From Schistocephalus solidus (taxonomy: Eukaryota > Platyhelminthes > Cestoda > Diphyllobothriidea > Diphyllobothriidae), in the NCBI GenBank assembly GCA_017591395.1, contig WEDG01001272.1, positions 53,738 to 117,737 of the forward strand: DNA of 64,000 nucleotides. Reading direction: 5' to 3'. Below are positions 1 to 10,599 of this stretch, in pieces. Each line of letters opens with the position of its first letter. The stretch's first letter is position 1. The notes under the pieces are model-generated. The model ran no database searches, had not been told where the DNA came from, and saw only the letters and a program-made list of their open reading frames with translations. The translations under genes and the position numbers were made by a program.

Positions 1-581
1 CCCAGTCCGGGCTGCTCTACGACCGTTGGTGGTTCGAAGCATACGGATCACAACCGCTGGGACCGAAGAACAACAAACAAATAGTGCAATCACATCGTCT
101 CACCTCTTATTCCCTCTGTACAACTGTTAAATCCTCCCGCCCCGCCCTCCCTACTATATATTGATTTACACGTTTTTTCGGCCAGCAGACACCCCTAGTG
201 GCTTGAGAGAAGAATTAGAAGTCATCTTTGTGTTAAGGTTTCTGACTATCTTTCGTAGTTATTCGTTTTCCCTTCTTCTCCTAATGACCTCTGACCCCTC
301 TTTGGTTAATGAGCGATTGTCGCTCAGTGCATGATGCTTTAAAACTTGTTTCCGAGTTTCCGCTGTTGTAAAGTATCTTATAGCTCCGAGTCCTTATTGA
401 CTTCTCTTATGTTACTCGGGCCTAACTCACATTTAAAGAAAATAAAGGACTTGATCTTGAAAAAAAAACATGTTCTCACCTCTCCATTTCCCGACTGCTT
501 GTGCGTTCGTGTCTGTAGTCAACATTATGCAAAGTGTAAACACTACTAACTAGGTAAAAACCATTTATTAAGTCATACAGA
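1..581. other. Region upstream of CSN5, no gene recognised
   Basis: No coding exon, RNA gene or known repeat was recognised here. The first 130 bases are more GC-rich than the AT-rich remainder. The promoter of CSN5 probably lies here, but no TATA box or initiator could be assigned with confidence. The only notable site is a splice-acceptor-like AG at 579-580, one base before the CSN5 ATG. Confidence 0.4.
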
Positions 582-893
582 ATGGATACCTCACCTCCAA
601 ACCTGTCTGAGCCTAATGAACCAGCCTCTGCCAGCACCGATCCCGGTTCCAGCGGCACCTCCTCCGCATCAGCTATGGACACAGCCACGAATCCAACTCA
701 AAGTGATTTTGAACGCGTCAACGAGATTACCGACGCTTCAGACGAGATTCTAAAGTACAACATTGAGGTTCACCGATCGATTGTGAACGCGCGACCTTGG
801 AACAAGGATCCGCACTACTTTAAGTCAGTCAAGATCTCGGTGGTGGCTCTCTTGAAGATGCTTATCCACGCCCAATCAGATGGTATTTATGAG
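582..893 (+). CDS. CSN5: CSN5 exon 1
   Basis: This exon encodes residues 1-104, starting at the ATG at 582. It holds the low-complexity N-terminus, the DEILKYN segment, HYFKSVKIS and HAQSDGIYE. It ends at GAG|GTAGTT, phase 0, so the catalytic Glu104 is its last codon. The ATG was chosen because it opens the frame just upstream of conserved sequence. Confidence 0.93.
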
Positions 894-3800
894 GTAGTTT
901 TGCTACTATCGCGTTTCTTGAAAGAAGCCCAGATTTGCCGTTTTGTGTGATGTCAGATTTTAGTATACTGTGTTTTCTTTTGACTTTAAAGATTCCTTTA
1001 TAAAAGCACTTTTGGTTTCAGTGTATATACATGTTCCTCTATCAAGCTACTCAGTCTACTTTCAATATCACATATTTTTTTCTTAAACTGATGGCTTGCC
1101 TTGTTTATATGCTTTTGAAAAATTATCTTCCCTTCCTCGACCCCCTGGCCTTTCTGTACTTCTTGAAGTACTTTAATTCGAATGTGCCGTTTTTCGGCTA
1201 CTCTACCTAACGATGTGCTCCCCATTTCTTTCCGAATTCCTTTACTGGTTCCCCTAAACTTCACGTCGGCTTTGTCTTGTTGCCAAGGCTAGCCAACTGT
1301 CGCAGGTGTCGGTCGAAGTCCGGCGGGCTAAATGTACCTTAACCTAGGTTGATGTACTCCCCGTGTCAAGCCATTCATTGCCCAGTCGGGAGAAGAATGT
1401 AGCCGGCATAATTGAACGCTGTAACAGCTGCTAGCATAATGTGATTAGAGTATGTTAGGAGAGTAGTTGGTCACGGACTCGTGGCATACAGCCTCCTCTC
1501 ATCTTGACTATATGTGGAGCCGGAAACAGCTGCGGTCCTTGTCTGTCTCTGATCTGCCAACTCTTCATTAAAGTAAGCTTGTTACCAAGATGGCCCCGTG
1601 AGCGACGTATTTTATATATCTCTGAGTACTACCTATCACTCCATTCCGTAGACCTTGGGCCCCTATGCTTCCTCTCACGCACATGCAACTATCACCACTC
1701 AGGCCTTCGTCTTTTTAGGTCATGGGGATGCTTATCGGCAAGGTGGCTCATGAGACGATGATTGTTGTGGACTGCTCTCCTCTGCCCGTCAAGGGAACCG
1801 AAACCCGAGTGAACGCCCAGGTTTGCTTTCTCTTATAAAACTGACTGCTCATTCACAACAGCAAAAGCCTTTATTTCTTTTAGCTCTCCACTAATTGACA
1901 GTATGTTGTCTTTCGACTCACAGGATGCCTTTGCATACTTTGCCGAGTTGAGAAAGTTTCTTCTATGCTTTCTAGGACGCCGCATTCCTCGTACAGCTTA
2001 CGCGTCAGGAGTACAGTATAATTCCTAGCTCGCAATTTGTTAACCGAAATTCTGAGATACGGTTTTGTTTCGAAAATACCTAAGCAGGATTGTAGTGTTG
2101 ATTATCATTCAGCATAATGCCAAGATATTTTTATAGCGTCAGGATGTCGGATTTTTATTGGGCTTCTTTCTGACTGTTTGCACTAACTTCACTTTGAAAA
2201 TGACTGCTTAGGTATTGTGCGGTTTTCTTATTAATTTTTGACACCTTTATAAACTCAACTTAACGTGGGAACCGTTATCATTTTCACACCAATGCCGGAA
2301 AATGAAGATTTTGACAAAATCTCTCCACATTAAACCTGCCATAAAAACTACCCAAGGATATCAGGTTGTGCCTCATTATGGTCGAAGCATGCTTGGCGCA
2401 TTCATTTCCAATGGTCATTATAGACTTCAGAAATTTCATGCTTCTAAGTTGCAATATATGCAGTTCTGTCGAGGTGAACCTCTTTCACACTTATTTGAAA
2501 CTCTAAATAAGACCATTACCTGTGTGTCCAACATCGAACGACAGAAGAAGAGATGAATGTTAGACAAGAAATGGATGATCATTTCCCAACAGTCTTACTC
2601 AAACCCCAATTGCTTAAAAGATGCAATAACTCGGTCCACGAGAAGCTTTACAATAACCGAGGAACATGTACTTTCAAAGGGATTAAAATGCAATCTTTCG
2701 GACTCGAAATACCTAGACTTTCTTGTGAACTTGGAGGCCATTACATCAGCGGAAACTCTTACAGCAGATGAACGTTTCACAATTCGAAATAACACTCTGC
2801 ATGCTTTAAAGAACCGAAATCTATTTTCAGTACTATAAAACGAAGACAGAAAAGTCCTAAAATCTCTCAAAACAGACAAAAGCATCGTAATCCTTCCTGC
2901 GGACAAAGGAGGTTCAACAGCTATTTTGGACAAAGCAGACTACGAGAAAAAGATGCTGTCATTTTTGCAAGATAGATCAACCGATAAACCTCTTGACGCA
3001 GATCCCACCAAAACACATGATTCAATGATTGAAAAAGTACTAAAGCATCTTACAGGAAAGAAACACATACCAGGAGATATTGCCGAATCCTTGAGACAAA
3101 CCGAACTGACCCTACGGACTACATAAGGTTCACAAACCAGATGTGCCACTGCGACCGATAGTATCGTTAAATTACAAGATTTCTAAGTGGCTTTTCCGCA
3201 ACTTGCACCCATTGACAAAGAATTGTGAGACATCCATTGACAACTCTCTAGGGTTTCTGGACAAATAACGAAGCCTCAACATTGCAACATGGTATCTTTA
3301 GATGTTGTTTTTCTCTTCAAATCCATACCATTAGATTTGGCAAGGCAATACATAGAAGAATTAATCCACGCTAATGACATCTGCCTTGTTTGAACTCTTG
3401 GACTTATGCCTAGAAATCAATTTTTTTCATTCTCACAAGAGTTCTATCAAAAGCAAAAGGGAGCCCCTTTTGGGTCACCCATCTCTGGCTTCCCAGCGAA
3501 AGTAACGATGCAAAAACTAGAAGCTACTGCCATCCTTCTGATTAACCCCAAGTTATGGGTACGCTACGTTGATGACACCTTTTTACATCGTTAAAAGGGA
3601 CCGACTGGAAACACTGCACAGTATGATTAACGCGATGATACTTGTAATCACGTTTACGCTCGAAATCGAAATTGACGACCAACTGCCTTTTCTTGACGTC
3701 TTCATGCAGCGAAAGACTTGCGAGACCTTTCAAGCATCAGTTTACCGCAAAGAAGCTCATGCGGATGTTATCCTACATTATGAGAGAAACCACCCTCTCG

Positions 3801-6800
3801 CTCACAAAATAAGCACTGTCAACACCCTCATCAATCGAGCAAAAACCATAAATCTGACGATGACTTGGGGAACCAGTGTCGAAAATTTACCTAATAAAGT
3901 TTCTTATTGTTTCTTAACGAACTTATTTGCTTCCAATTATATTTCTTTGGATGCCTGTCTTCCAATAAACTCAAATATACATATTTATGAACGGAACATA
4001 TATGTTCCGTAAGCAGATAGATGAGCCGCACACAATCATCATATTCCTGATCGCAACCGACAAAAAACGAGCCCATGGCTCAATAGTAGAGCGTTCGACT
4101 TAATTACCAAAGGTCGCGGTTTGAATCCCAGGTGATCCACACTTGGGACTGGGTATGACTGGCTGATGACGGCTAGTAAGCCAGAAATTGCCATTCCGGT
4201 CTCCCTTGTCTTTGTCGTTTCCACCTAAACAGATATATCTATAAAGTCAGCTGTAGGGCACAACTGAACATTAATATTCCTTAAGCAGATTGTTGAGCCT
4301 CACACTATCATATATAAATATATAATAGAAAACAAGCAGGAAATATTCTTTCTTGTACTCACCCTGTAGCAAATTGCGTCTTCGTCTAATTTTATATTTG
4401 ACGAAGGGGCATCATTCGATTTTAAAAACTTCCATTTGCCGAACAATTTTGCCTCCAACCTGCTGCTACACTTTCATACAGGATTGCGAGACTACATCCC
4501 GTCTAGATAAAATCGCACATTTCTCTACTCCCTTAGGAAGACTTTATTTTCGCAGTCTTGCAATTAATGTGGACTGTGTTGTCTTTGTATGTTGTATAAA
4601 TGGGCATATGCAATGGTTTATGAATGGTCATTTCATTACCTTAAAAATCTCATACTTAGAAACAGTTTAAAACTAAATGCTACCCTGTGTTCAAATTTGA
4701 AGTTTGTGGAAGGCGTAATTTGTTAACAATTAGATAGCAAAAAAATTATATTTTCGCGCATTTTTTTCCATAAAATATATTTAATTGTATAAGTACATCG
4801 GAATTTAGTGAGAATAAATGCATACTACTGAAGCAGGAATCTTTTAAAGAGTGTAGTTGGTGAAGGCTACCGAAAAAAAACTTTTTTCTAAATCTGGCAC
4901 CCTGTCATTACTGAAATATCTTGTGCCTAGGCCGCAGTATTACATTCCTATATAAGTTAAGTTTTTTCAGATGGAGAACACATTTCAGAATTTTGGTTGA
5001 TATTTCATGAAGTAGCATATCCTCTGTACTGCGAAGAAATGGGACGATTTTTGATGGCTCGCTGAATTAGCATCTTCAGCAGATATTGACATTTAGTAAT
5101 TCGGTGCATTTCTACTTACGTCCTCAGCGGCAGTAGATTATCTTGACCAGGATTTCTAAGTTCGTTGATGGGGTATGGACAAAAATGCATGCCAATGCGC
5201 ACAACTTTGGTGCCACACCCACATGCTCTCTAATTTACATCTTCGATGAGCTTTTCGCCTTCCTGTTTTTATTTATAGGCGTTGTCTCTGCTGATTCTTT
5301 CCTTAAATCTTTCTCAAATCTGCCGCCCTCCGCATAGGCAGAGGCCTACGAGTACATGACCACCTACAAGGAGCTGGTTTCTCGTGTCGGTCGAACGGAA
5401 AACGTGCTGGGCTGGTACCACTCCCACCCCGGATACGGTTGCTGGCTTTCTGGCATCGATGTGAGCACGCAGCTCATGAATCAGACTTATCAGGAGCCTT
5501 TTGTCGCTATTGTCATCGACCCGATCAGAACAGTGTCCTCCGGCAAGGGTAAGTCTTTGCTGGCTTCCTGTTAAGAACATGATGTGTCAGGTAGGCTAAC
5601 ATCCTTCGAACGGTCTCCGGTACTATTTGGCTAAGCAACCTGCATTTCTACCTCACTAAAAAGAACCTGCGAAAGGATTCCCAAATAACGGCTTGATTCA
5701 AGGCTCTAGGGGCTTCTGTTGGAATATTAACGTTAGTTTTCGAAGATCGATGGGATCTTAAGTTTGCAGTTTTTCGGTTTGCAGTTCTGCAGTTTGCAGT
5801 TCTGAGAAATAATTATATCAACTGTAGAAGTGGTTGCATGCTCTTTCTTGTTCATGCTTTTGTTATTTTACTGTCTAGCTTTGACTTTGGAATTTAGTGA
5901 ATCTGGGTGCCTTCCGAACCTATCCCATCGGTTACCGACCACCGGACGAAGGTCCCTCTGAGTACCAGTCCATCCCGATGGACAAGATCGAGGACTTTGG
6001 CGTCCACTGCAAGCAGTACTACTCCCTTGACGTGAGCTACTTCAAGTCCTCCTTAGAGAGTCGCATTATTAGTCTTCTTTGGAACAAGTACTGGGTCAAC
6101 ACTTTGAGCTCTGCAAGCATTCTCGCCCAGCCAAACCACCTGACAGATCTCACCAAAGACCTTGGCGAGAAGGTTGGAACGACTGTTTCAACGGTAAGAC
6201 CATGCCCGCAGCTACTATTATTTCCTTCTTTGTCCCCATGTTCCCTTTCCCTCGTCTTTTTTTGAAATATTTGTAAATGTCAAAGATGTTATACTGTACT
6301 GCCGACATAGTTACTAGCTTAAAGCCCAGACACGTGCTTCGCCTATGTTTCTGTTGCTTAATGATGCAGCAGCCAGTGGTTCTGGCTCCTCAGTGGGTCC
6401 CAAGCGTTTTATCTGTGGTTTCTGGCATATGGTCTCCAGAGAGTAATCGAGAAAATAATTTCAGAAATTATTGAGTCACGTCCGGATATCCTGACTAAAT
6501 GTCCTGCACTTAATAATTTCATCAATTTATAAATGTGCCTGCTGTATTAATTTAAGTAGGCACTATTTGGTATGTTGCAAATAATTCCTTTGGTGCCTAC
6601 TGATTTTTCACCAAAGGTTGCTATGAGTAACGCGCTTTTACTCTGAGCACTTACCCTCGTCACTGGTAGCCATAACCATATCACTGAGTCCATGTTCCTG
6701 TTTGTACGTACTTATTTGTACCCGTTACGGCTGTGTTCATGTGTGATTTAGCCGGCCTCGATGATGTCACGTATTGTATCTAAAGGGTACTATAATTGAA

Positions 6801-9025
6801 CATTTTTTATGAGGCTTCTTGGAGGTTTTGTGTACAGGCAGCTCCCCAACAGCCGCTCGGATTGTTTGTTAGAGGTTGTCTCCTCTAGCTCTCTGACTCA
6901 AGAACTAGGCCACAAGGTAGCGGTGGCAAGCTAACTTATTTTATGGCGGTTCACGGTCACCATGTCGCAGTGCGGTCATCGAGGTATGCAGCATTTTATG
7001 AGGCAGTCGGCGTGCCAGACCTTAGCCCTCTGCGCCCTGGTAGCACTGTCGCTGCTAGTCTGCAACTCTTATCTGTCGTACCCGAGAGCCTGCTTATTTC
7101 GCAGCTAATCTTCACTGAAGACCGTTCCACTTCCCGTTACCTGTTGACGCACCGGGCAGTTAGCAGATAGGCTAATGGATAACCCGTTTACTAAGAATAC
7201 GAACTTCCACTTGTGCATCTTTTTTCATACCACTTGATCATTAACTTTGTTAATGTTCCTTATAGACCACACTTACCAACCGTCGATATAAATGGGTCCT
7301 TCAACCTTCCCATTTGGCATCTCAACACCTGTCTTGTAGCTGAATACCGGTGTTCAGTGTCAGGGCCGCTGAGGGCTTTACTTACGTCTCTATAAGTTAG
7401 CTTTGTGTATGAGCTAATTAAACGTACGGGTGATTACTACTGACTATCACTCAGCTGTCTGTGGCGTCTCTGTTTTATTTATCTCGCTGTTCTGTTTTTC
7501 CTTCGTATCTTCTTTTCTGACGCTAGTTTGAACTTTCGATTGGTGCTGCTATTCTTACTGCCTTATCCCCTCCCCCTCCAGAGGAAACAAAATGACCCTA
7601 TTTAACATGATCTGTCAAGACCTGGCGAGATGGTTCTTAAAACTCCAGCTTTTGGCATTTGTAACCGAAGATAGGGCAGATATCTACCTAGATCTGCCGG
7701 TCACATGGAGTCGTAAGACTTGATAAGCGACGACTGAGCTCTCGTCATTTCTTTCAAACGTCCTTGCTTGTTCGACCATCCGCGTTTGTTACAACCTTTC
7801 CAGCTCGCCTTGTCTGTAACTCTACCAGAACCGGTAATGCAATCCCACGTGTCGTGCCTTCGATCTCACAATGTCTGATAGCATTCTTCGATCTATTCGC
7901 AACATTAAGACTGACTTGTGTGTGTTCCCGTCGTCCGACCAGTGAATATGGTGCTCGGCTGCTCGAGGCATATTATCATCCACAATTGCCCATCTACCTT
8001 GGGGCTTGTGTGGGAAACCTTTCAAAGTTTCTCTTTTTTGGAAGTTTAAAAGGATCGCATTTGTTTAGTACATCGCGAAGCCAATAGTAGCAGGCACATA
8101 GGAAGGGAGTTAACGGTAAGTAATGCCTATATACCCCTCCCTGCGACAGGACATGTGACCAGGAACCACGCATACTGCATGTAACTTGGTGCTAGCTTCC
8201 AGTACAATTAGAGTTGGGGTTAAGGTTATGCTTAGGTTTAATGTAATGTTAGGGCTTAGAGCTGTATTGCAGATTAGGGTTAGGTTTAAGCGAAGGTTAG
8301 GGGTTGCTTTAAGATTAGAGTTGCGGTTAAGGGTTGGGTTCTCATTAGAACACGGGAATATTTCCTCTTCGGGGAAGTTTACCCAAGGCCACTTGCGTTA
8401 TGTGAGTGGATGCCTTCCTATCCAGATGTATTATCAGAGGGGGGGCCAAATAAGCTATTCCGCCTGAGTTAACTTCGCGTGTCTTCCTAGTGTCAGTTCA
8501 ACGCATACTTGCCTCACAACGGCCTATCCGTTAGGTATAACCATTCAGTTTTACCTCGTCTTTTTCCGTAGGTCTTGCCAGTTTTTAAACCCACTACCTT
8601 TCGCTAACTGTAATTCGCCTTTTTTTTCATTCTACCTCGTCACCTATTACAGTAAAGGCGAGGAGTTTTCGGAGACACCAACTACTTCTTGTTGACACAT
8701 ACACCTCAATCTTTGTTTGGTAAAACATATCGCCGTAAATTAGTTACCCTGCCTATTGAGTGTTTTCTTTTAGCTGTGCTCCTGCGCAGAATTGTACACC
8801 ACTTCTTAGCGGTCTGGATAGTGCCTGTGTTTTTTAAAGAGTAGATTGCCCACTTCTAACTCCGATATTGTGTTTGCCGTTAAGGTGAATCGTATCAGTC
8901 TGGACTGTTCCCGGCTGCAGGACAAACTGCATAAATGCAGTAAGGATGCCACCAAAATAGCGATGGAGCAGATGCACGCGCTCATGGGTCAACTGGTGAA
9001 GGACAGCCTCTTCAATGTCTCATGA
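582..9025 (+). CDS. CSN5: COP9 signalosome subunit 5 (JAMM deneddylase), five coding exons
   Basis: CSN5/JAB1 is the catalytic subunit of the COP9 signalosome. It removes NEDD8 from cullins and so resets cullin-RING ubiquitin ligases in nucleus and cytosol. Joining 582-893, 1719-1820, 5338-5548, 5898-6193 and 8885-9025 gives an uninterrupted 353-codon frame plus TGA, slightly longer than the roughly 334-residue human protein because of a Ser/Thr/Pro-rich N-terminal tail. All introns obey GT-AG. The JAMM zinc site is complete: Glu104 in YEVMG, His166 and His168 in [11 protein letters not shown], and Asp179 in SGID. The MPN core spans roughly residues 75-215; [19 protein letters not shown] and [16 protein letters not shown] are CSN5 signatures. 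The C-terminus (KDSLFNVS) ends as in animal orthologues. Introns 2 and 4 are swollen by transposons; introns 1 and 3 are short. I see no frameshift or stop, so the gene looks functional. Confidence 0.95.
894..1718 (+). other. CSN5 intron 1
   Basis: This is an 825-base phase-0 intron with a GTAGTT donor and a TTTTTAG acceptor. No repeat or gene inside it was recognised. A - strand open frame of 88 codons at 998-1264 has no recognisable domain and is treated as chance. Confidence 0.8.
1719..1820 (+). CDS. CSN5: CSN5 exon 2
   Basis: This exon encodes residues 105-138, VMGMLIGKV through GTETRVNAQ, in phase 0 at both ends. The acceptor is CTTTTTAG and the donor CAG|GTTTGC. The length of 102 bases and the sequence match the MPN strand region directly after the catalytic Glu. 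Confidence 0.93.
2280..4012 (+). mobile_element. Penelope-like element 1, decayed, 3'-truncated
   Basis: Broken frames on the same strand as CSN5 rebuild the order of a Penelope-like reverse transcriptase. There is an N-terminal part (2302-2838), then [19 protein letters not shown] near 2890-2945, then a lysine-rich [17 protein letters not shown] segment near 3117-3170. [14 protein letters not shown] lies near 3290, [11 protein letters not shown] near 3458, catalytic YVDD near 3565, and the post-catalytic [11 protein letters not shown] near 3685. These are hallmark PLE RT blocks. Stops and frameshifts separate the pieces, and the GIY-YIG endonuclease end is missing, so the copy is dead. It stops about 55 bases before a SINE. 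The 5' limit is uncertain. Confidence 0.85.
4065..4245 (+). mobile_element. tRNA-derived SINE
   Basis: The head looks like a tRNA gene. An A-box match (TGGCTCAATAG) lies near 4077 and a B-box-like GGTTTGAATCC near 4118, at tRNA-like spacing, which would form a pol III internal promoter. The body carries AAGCCAGAAATTGCCATTCC and CTCCCTTGTCTTTGTCG, which recur at 9340-9500, 36290-36420, 57400-57510 and 58250-58690. The tail ends CCACCTAAACA followed by a TA-rich run. This is a non-autonomous element, not a functional tRNA. Confidence 0.8.
4340..4960 (+). repeat. Dispersed repeat R2, copy 1
   Basis: This roughly 600-base AT-rich stretch shares ordered blocks with 44910-45540 on the same strand: TCTTTCTTGTACTCA with GTAGCAAATT, later GAAAC(N)TTTAAACT, then CGTAATTTG, and CTGAAATATC near the end. 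No coding potential was recognised. The class is unknown; it could be a non-autonomous transposon or the untranslated part of a LINE. Confidence 0.5.
5338..5548 (+). CDS. CSN5: CSN5 exon 3 (JAMM motif)
   Basis: This exon encodes residues 139-208 plus the first base of the next codon. It contains [17 protein letters not shown] with zinc ligands His166, His168 and Asp179, then [13 protein letters not shown]. The donor is AAGG|GTAAGT (phase 1); the split Val codon is completed by TG at the start of exon 4. Confidence 0.95.
5549..5897 (+). other. CSN5 intron 3
   Basis: This is a 349-base phase-1 intron. A short imperfect tandem array of units resembling GTTTGCAGTT lies at about 5762-5806. Nothing else was seen. 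Confidence 0.8.
5898..6193 (+). CDS. CSN5: CSN5 exon 4
   Basis: This exon encodes residues 209-307, [10 protein letters not shown] through [11 protein letters not shown]. It contains the [13 protein letters not shown] loop and [17 protein letters not shown], both diagnostic of CSN5 rather than the proteasomal homologue. The acceptor is TTTAG and the donor ACG|GTAAGA, phase 0. Confidence 0.94.
6930..7175 (+). repeat. Dispersed repeat R3, copy 1
   Basis: This stretch matches the reverse complement of 58835-59060: ATGGC(N)G(T/C)TC(N)C(G/A)GTCACCATG at one end, then a TTTTATGAGGCAGTCGGC block and GTGCCAGACC further in. Divergence is high, roughly one base in three by eye. The class is unknown. 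Confidence 0.45.
8140..8400 (+). repeat. Telomere-like core element, copy 1
   Basis: A G-rich core at about 8207-8345 is built of degenerate TTAGGG-like units (GGGGTTAAGGTTA, GATTAGGGTTAGG, AAGGTTAGGGG, GGTTAAGGGTTGGG). It is flanked by arms that recur, reverse-complemented, around the cores at 49440-49790 and 51410-51715. The element lies in CSN5 intron 4. It is too imperfect to be a functional telomere and, having shared unique arms, is better read as a dispersed repeat family. Confidence 0.6.
8885..9025 (+). CDS. CSN5: CSN5 exon 5 (terminal)
   Basis: This exon encodes residues 308-353 ([15 protein letters not shown] through KDSLFNVS) and the TGA at 9023-9025. The acceptor is CGTTAAG|GTG, phase 0. 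The helical C-terminal tail resembles the animal CSN5 C-terminus that docks into the signalosome helical bundle. The preceding linker is about six residues shorter than the human one. Confidence 0.9.
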   Translation: MNRISLDCSRLQDKLHKCSKDATKIAMEQMHALMGQLVKDSLFNVS

Positions 9026-9339
9026 ACAGTGTCCCCGTTCGCCGCCCCTTGCTCCTTCTGCACTCTGACCTCTACTTTTTTGCCCAAAATTTTTTTAAAA
9101 TACCGTCCATCCTGTTTTCCTCTTTTGTCTTTTCTTTTGCCCGGTTACCAGGCTTTTCTGTCAGATCTGCCTTCAAACAATCGGATAATTCAGGGGAGGA
9201 GCACTGACAAAGACAATGGGATGGTCGCTATGCAACTGCCAGCGAGGCCTCTAAATTGATCCTCAAGGCATAACGGGACAAGCCCATCCCGTAACCTGAT
9301 CGCCGTTATACTTAATATATCCGATCAGAAACAGATGGG
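9026..9339. other. CSN5 3' flank
   Basis: This is presumably the CSN5 3' UTR and flank. No clear AATAAA was seen within the first 250 bases. Open frames at 9022-9259 have no recognisable domain. Confidence 0.4.
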
Positions 9340-9500
9340 AAGTCGTGCTCCTGTGTCAATGGTACATTTGATGACCAAAGATGGCTGGTTCGAGGTCCTG
9401 CAAACCTGGGTTTAGCTAGACTTGGCTAACGAAGATAAATAAGCCAGAAGCAACCATCCCCAGTTGCCCTCGTCTTCATCGGTACTGCTTTCACTATGTA
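9340..9500 (+). mobile_element. Degraded tRNA-SINE
   Basis: GGTTCGAGGTCCTGCAAACC near 9388 resembles the B-box region. ATAAGCCAGAAGCAACCATCC followed by a GCCCTCGTCTTCATCGGTAC-like tail matches the SINE body seen at 4160-4220. The head is too diverged for a clear A box. Confidence 0.5.
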
Positions 9501-9859
9501 TTCCAGGTCACTACGCGACTGCTTGTGGGGCTTCGTTTTGAGGCTCAAAATGCACGTCACATAGCACGATCGTTAAACACCCTTCTGTCAGTGGCTCCGG
9601 TCGTTCTTCGAATCACACGTCTTTTCAGTATATTACAGCCGAGTAAGATATGTCCATCATTTTCACCGCTAGGCATTGTGTAGCTCACAAGTTGTGAACG
9701 CATATTAGGAAATATGAAATCAATTTAAGCAAGAGTACGTTTTCTATTATTCATTCTCGTAAAGTAATATACATGAGAGCATAGTAGCAAAGGTTTAAAC
9801 AGCCATTGAACATAATGTATGAGAGAGAGAGAGGAGTGATGGCGTTTGGAGGTCGAGGT

Positions 9860-10120
9860 TTATAGCCGAGATTTGTAAGGACGGGTGATATGGAAGGTGT
9901 CTGAAACTGACCTATTTCTCTTGTCTGTCGTTGAAATGCGACGTAGCAGGTGATAACAAACAGACTGGGTTAACTTGAGCCAGGAGAGGCTTAGAGCCTG
10001 TTTAAACGTTCGGTCGCTTGCGAATATCTGCTCGACCTCTACCCGGTGACTGCTGTCAACCAGATGCGCCCTAATTTCGCTAGAGCTGGGTTTTATATTC
10101 CTGGATTTAGCCAAACTGGA
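9860..10120 (-). mobile_element. Penelope-like element remnant (C-terminal end)
   Basis: A - strand frame contains SSEIRAHLVDSSHRVEVEQIF followed by FKQALSLSWL. This resembles the PLE end downstream of the GIY-YIG endonuclease, where a His-rich 'HLVDSGHRVD' block and a final 'F(V)QALSLPW' motif occur. It is a different lineage from the copies at 2280 and 36420. Another - strand open frame at 10284-10598 may be more of the element, but it lacks motifs I can name. It could still be chance similarity. Confidence 0.45.
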
Positions 10121-10599
10121 GGTTGCTCTCGCTTCTGTTTAGATATGTGCCTAGTTGTTCAACCAATATAACCTGTCCCATAAGAGCAGGTGTGGGCGTA
10201 GATGCACACTGAAGATGTCCGGATAGGCTGTCTATTCTTACCTTCAAGGTGGAAAATTGGAGTGTTTAAGAAAACAAGTCAGATTAGCGGTTGGGTTCGT
10301 GCGGGTGATAGCAGCGTTTAAGTCTGCCGGAGCTCCTCGAAATGACAGTGTAAAAAATAACTCCTTCACATCCGATTTTGGATGATAAAGTTGTCAACTT
10401 CGATGCTGTCATGGCGTGCATACGGTGACCCAGGTCTATTGCCGGAAACGGTTTTCCAAGGGTTAGGCGCGCCTTTCCATTCGACTTGAGACAGTGTTCC
10501 TCCAAGGGAAGAATAGTATGTGTCACCATCTGTGCATAACTTTTACACCAGAGGCATCTAATGGGTGTTTTAAAGATCGGAATAGGTAGTGTGACCAAC

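Larger units (their letters stand above)
1821..5337 (+). other. CSN5 intron 2, transposon-filled
   Basis: This 3517-base intron carries a same-strand Penelope-like element (about 2280-4012), a tRNA-derived SINE (4065-4240) and a repeat at about 4340-4960 that recurs at 44910-45540. Nothing recognisable lies in 1821-2280 or 4960-5337. Confidence 0.8.
6194..8884 (+). other. CSN5 intron 4
   Basis: This 2691-base intron contains repeat R3 copy 1 (6930-7175) and telomere-like element copy 1 (8140-8400). The rest, 6194-6930 and 7175-8140, shows no recognisable gene. An open frame at 7764-8087 (107 codons) lacks any known domain. Confidence 0.75.

Noticed and set aside
4065..4140. Functional tRNA gene
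   Set aside because: A- and B-box-like sequences are present, but no acceptor stem closes and the same body and tail recur at other SINE loci.
8140..8400. Interstitial telomere or chromosome-fusion scar
   Set aside because: The repeats are too irregular, and the same flanking arms occur around two other cores, so a dispersed element explains it better.
8186..8467. Arg/Leu/Val-rich open frame through the telomere-like array
   Set aside because: It is an artefact of translating degenerate TTAGGG units; the same happens antisense at 49440-49756.
6193..8885. An additional small CSN5 exon in intron 4
   Set aside because: The exon 4 to exon 5 join is in frame and the linker is only about six residues shorter than in human CSN5, so no extra exon is needed.
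9818..9834. (GA)n run as a regulatory GAGA site
   Set aside because: It is a short simple repeat with no nearby gene start.
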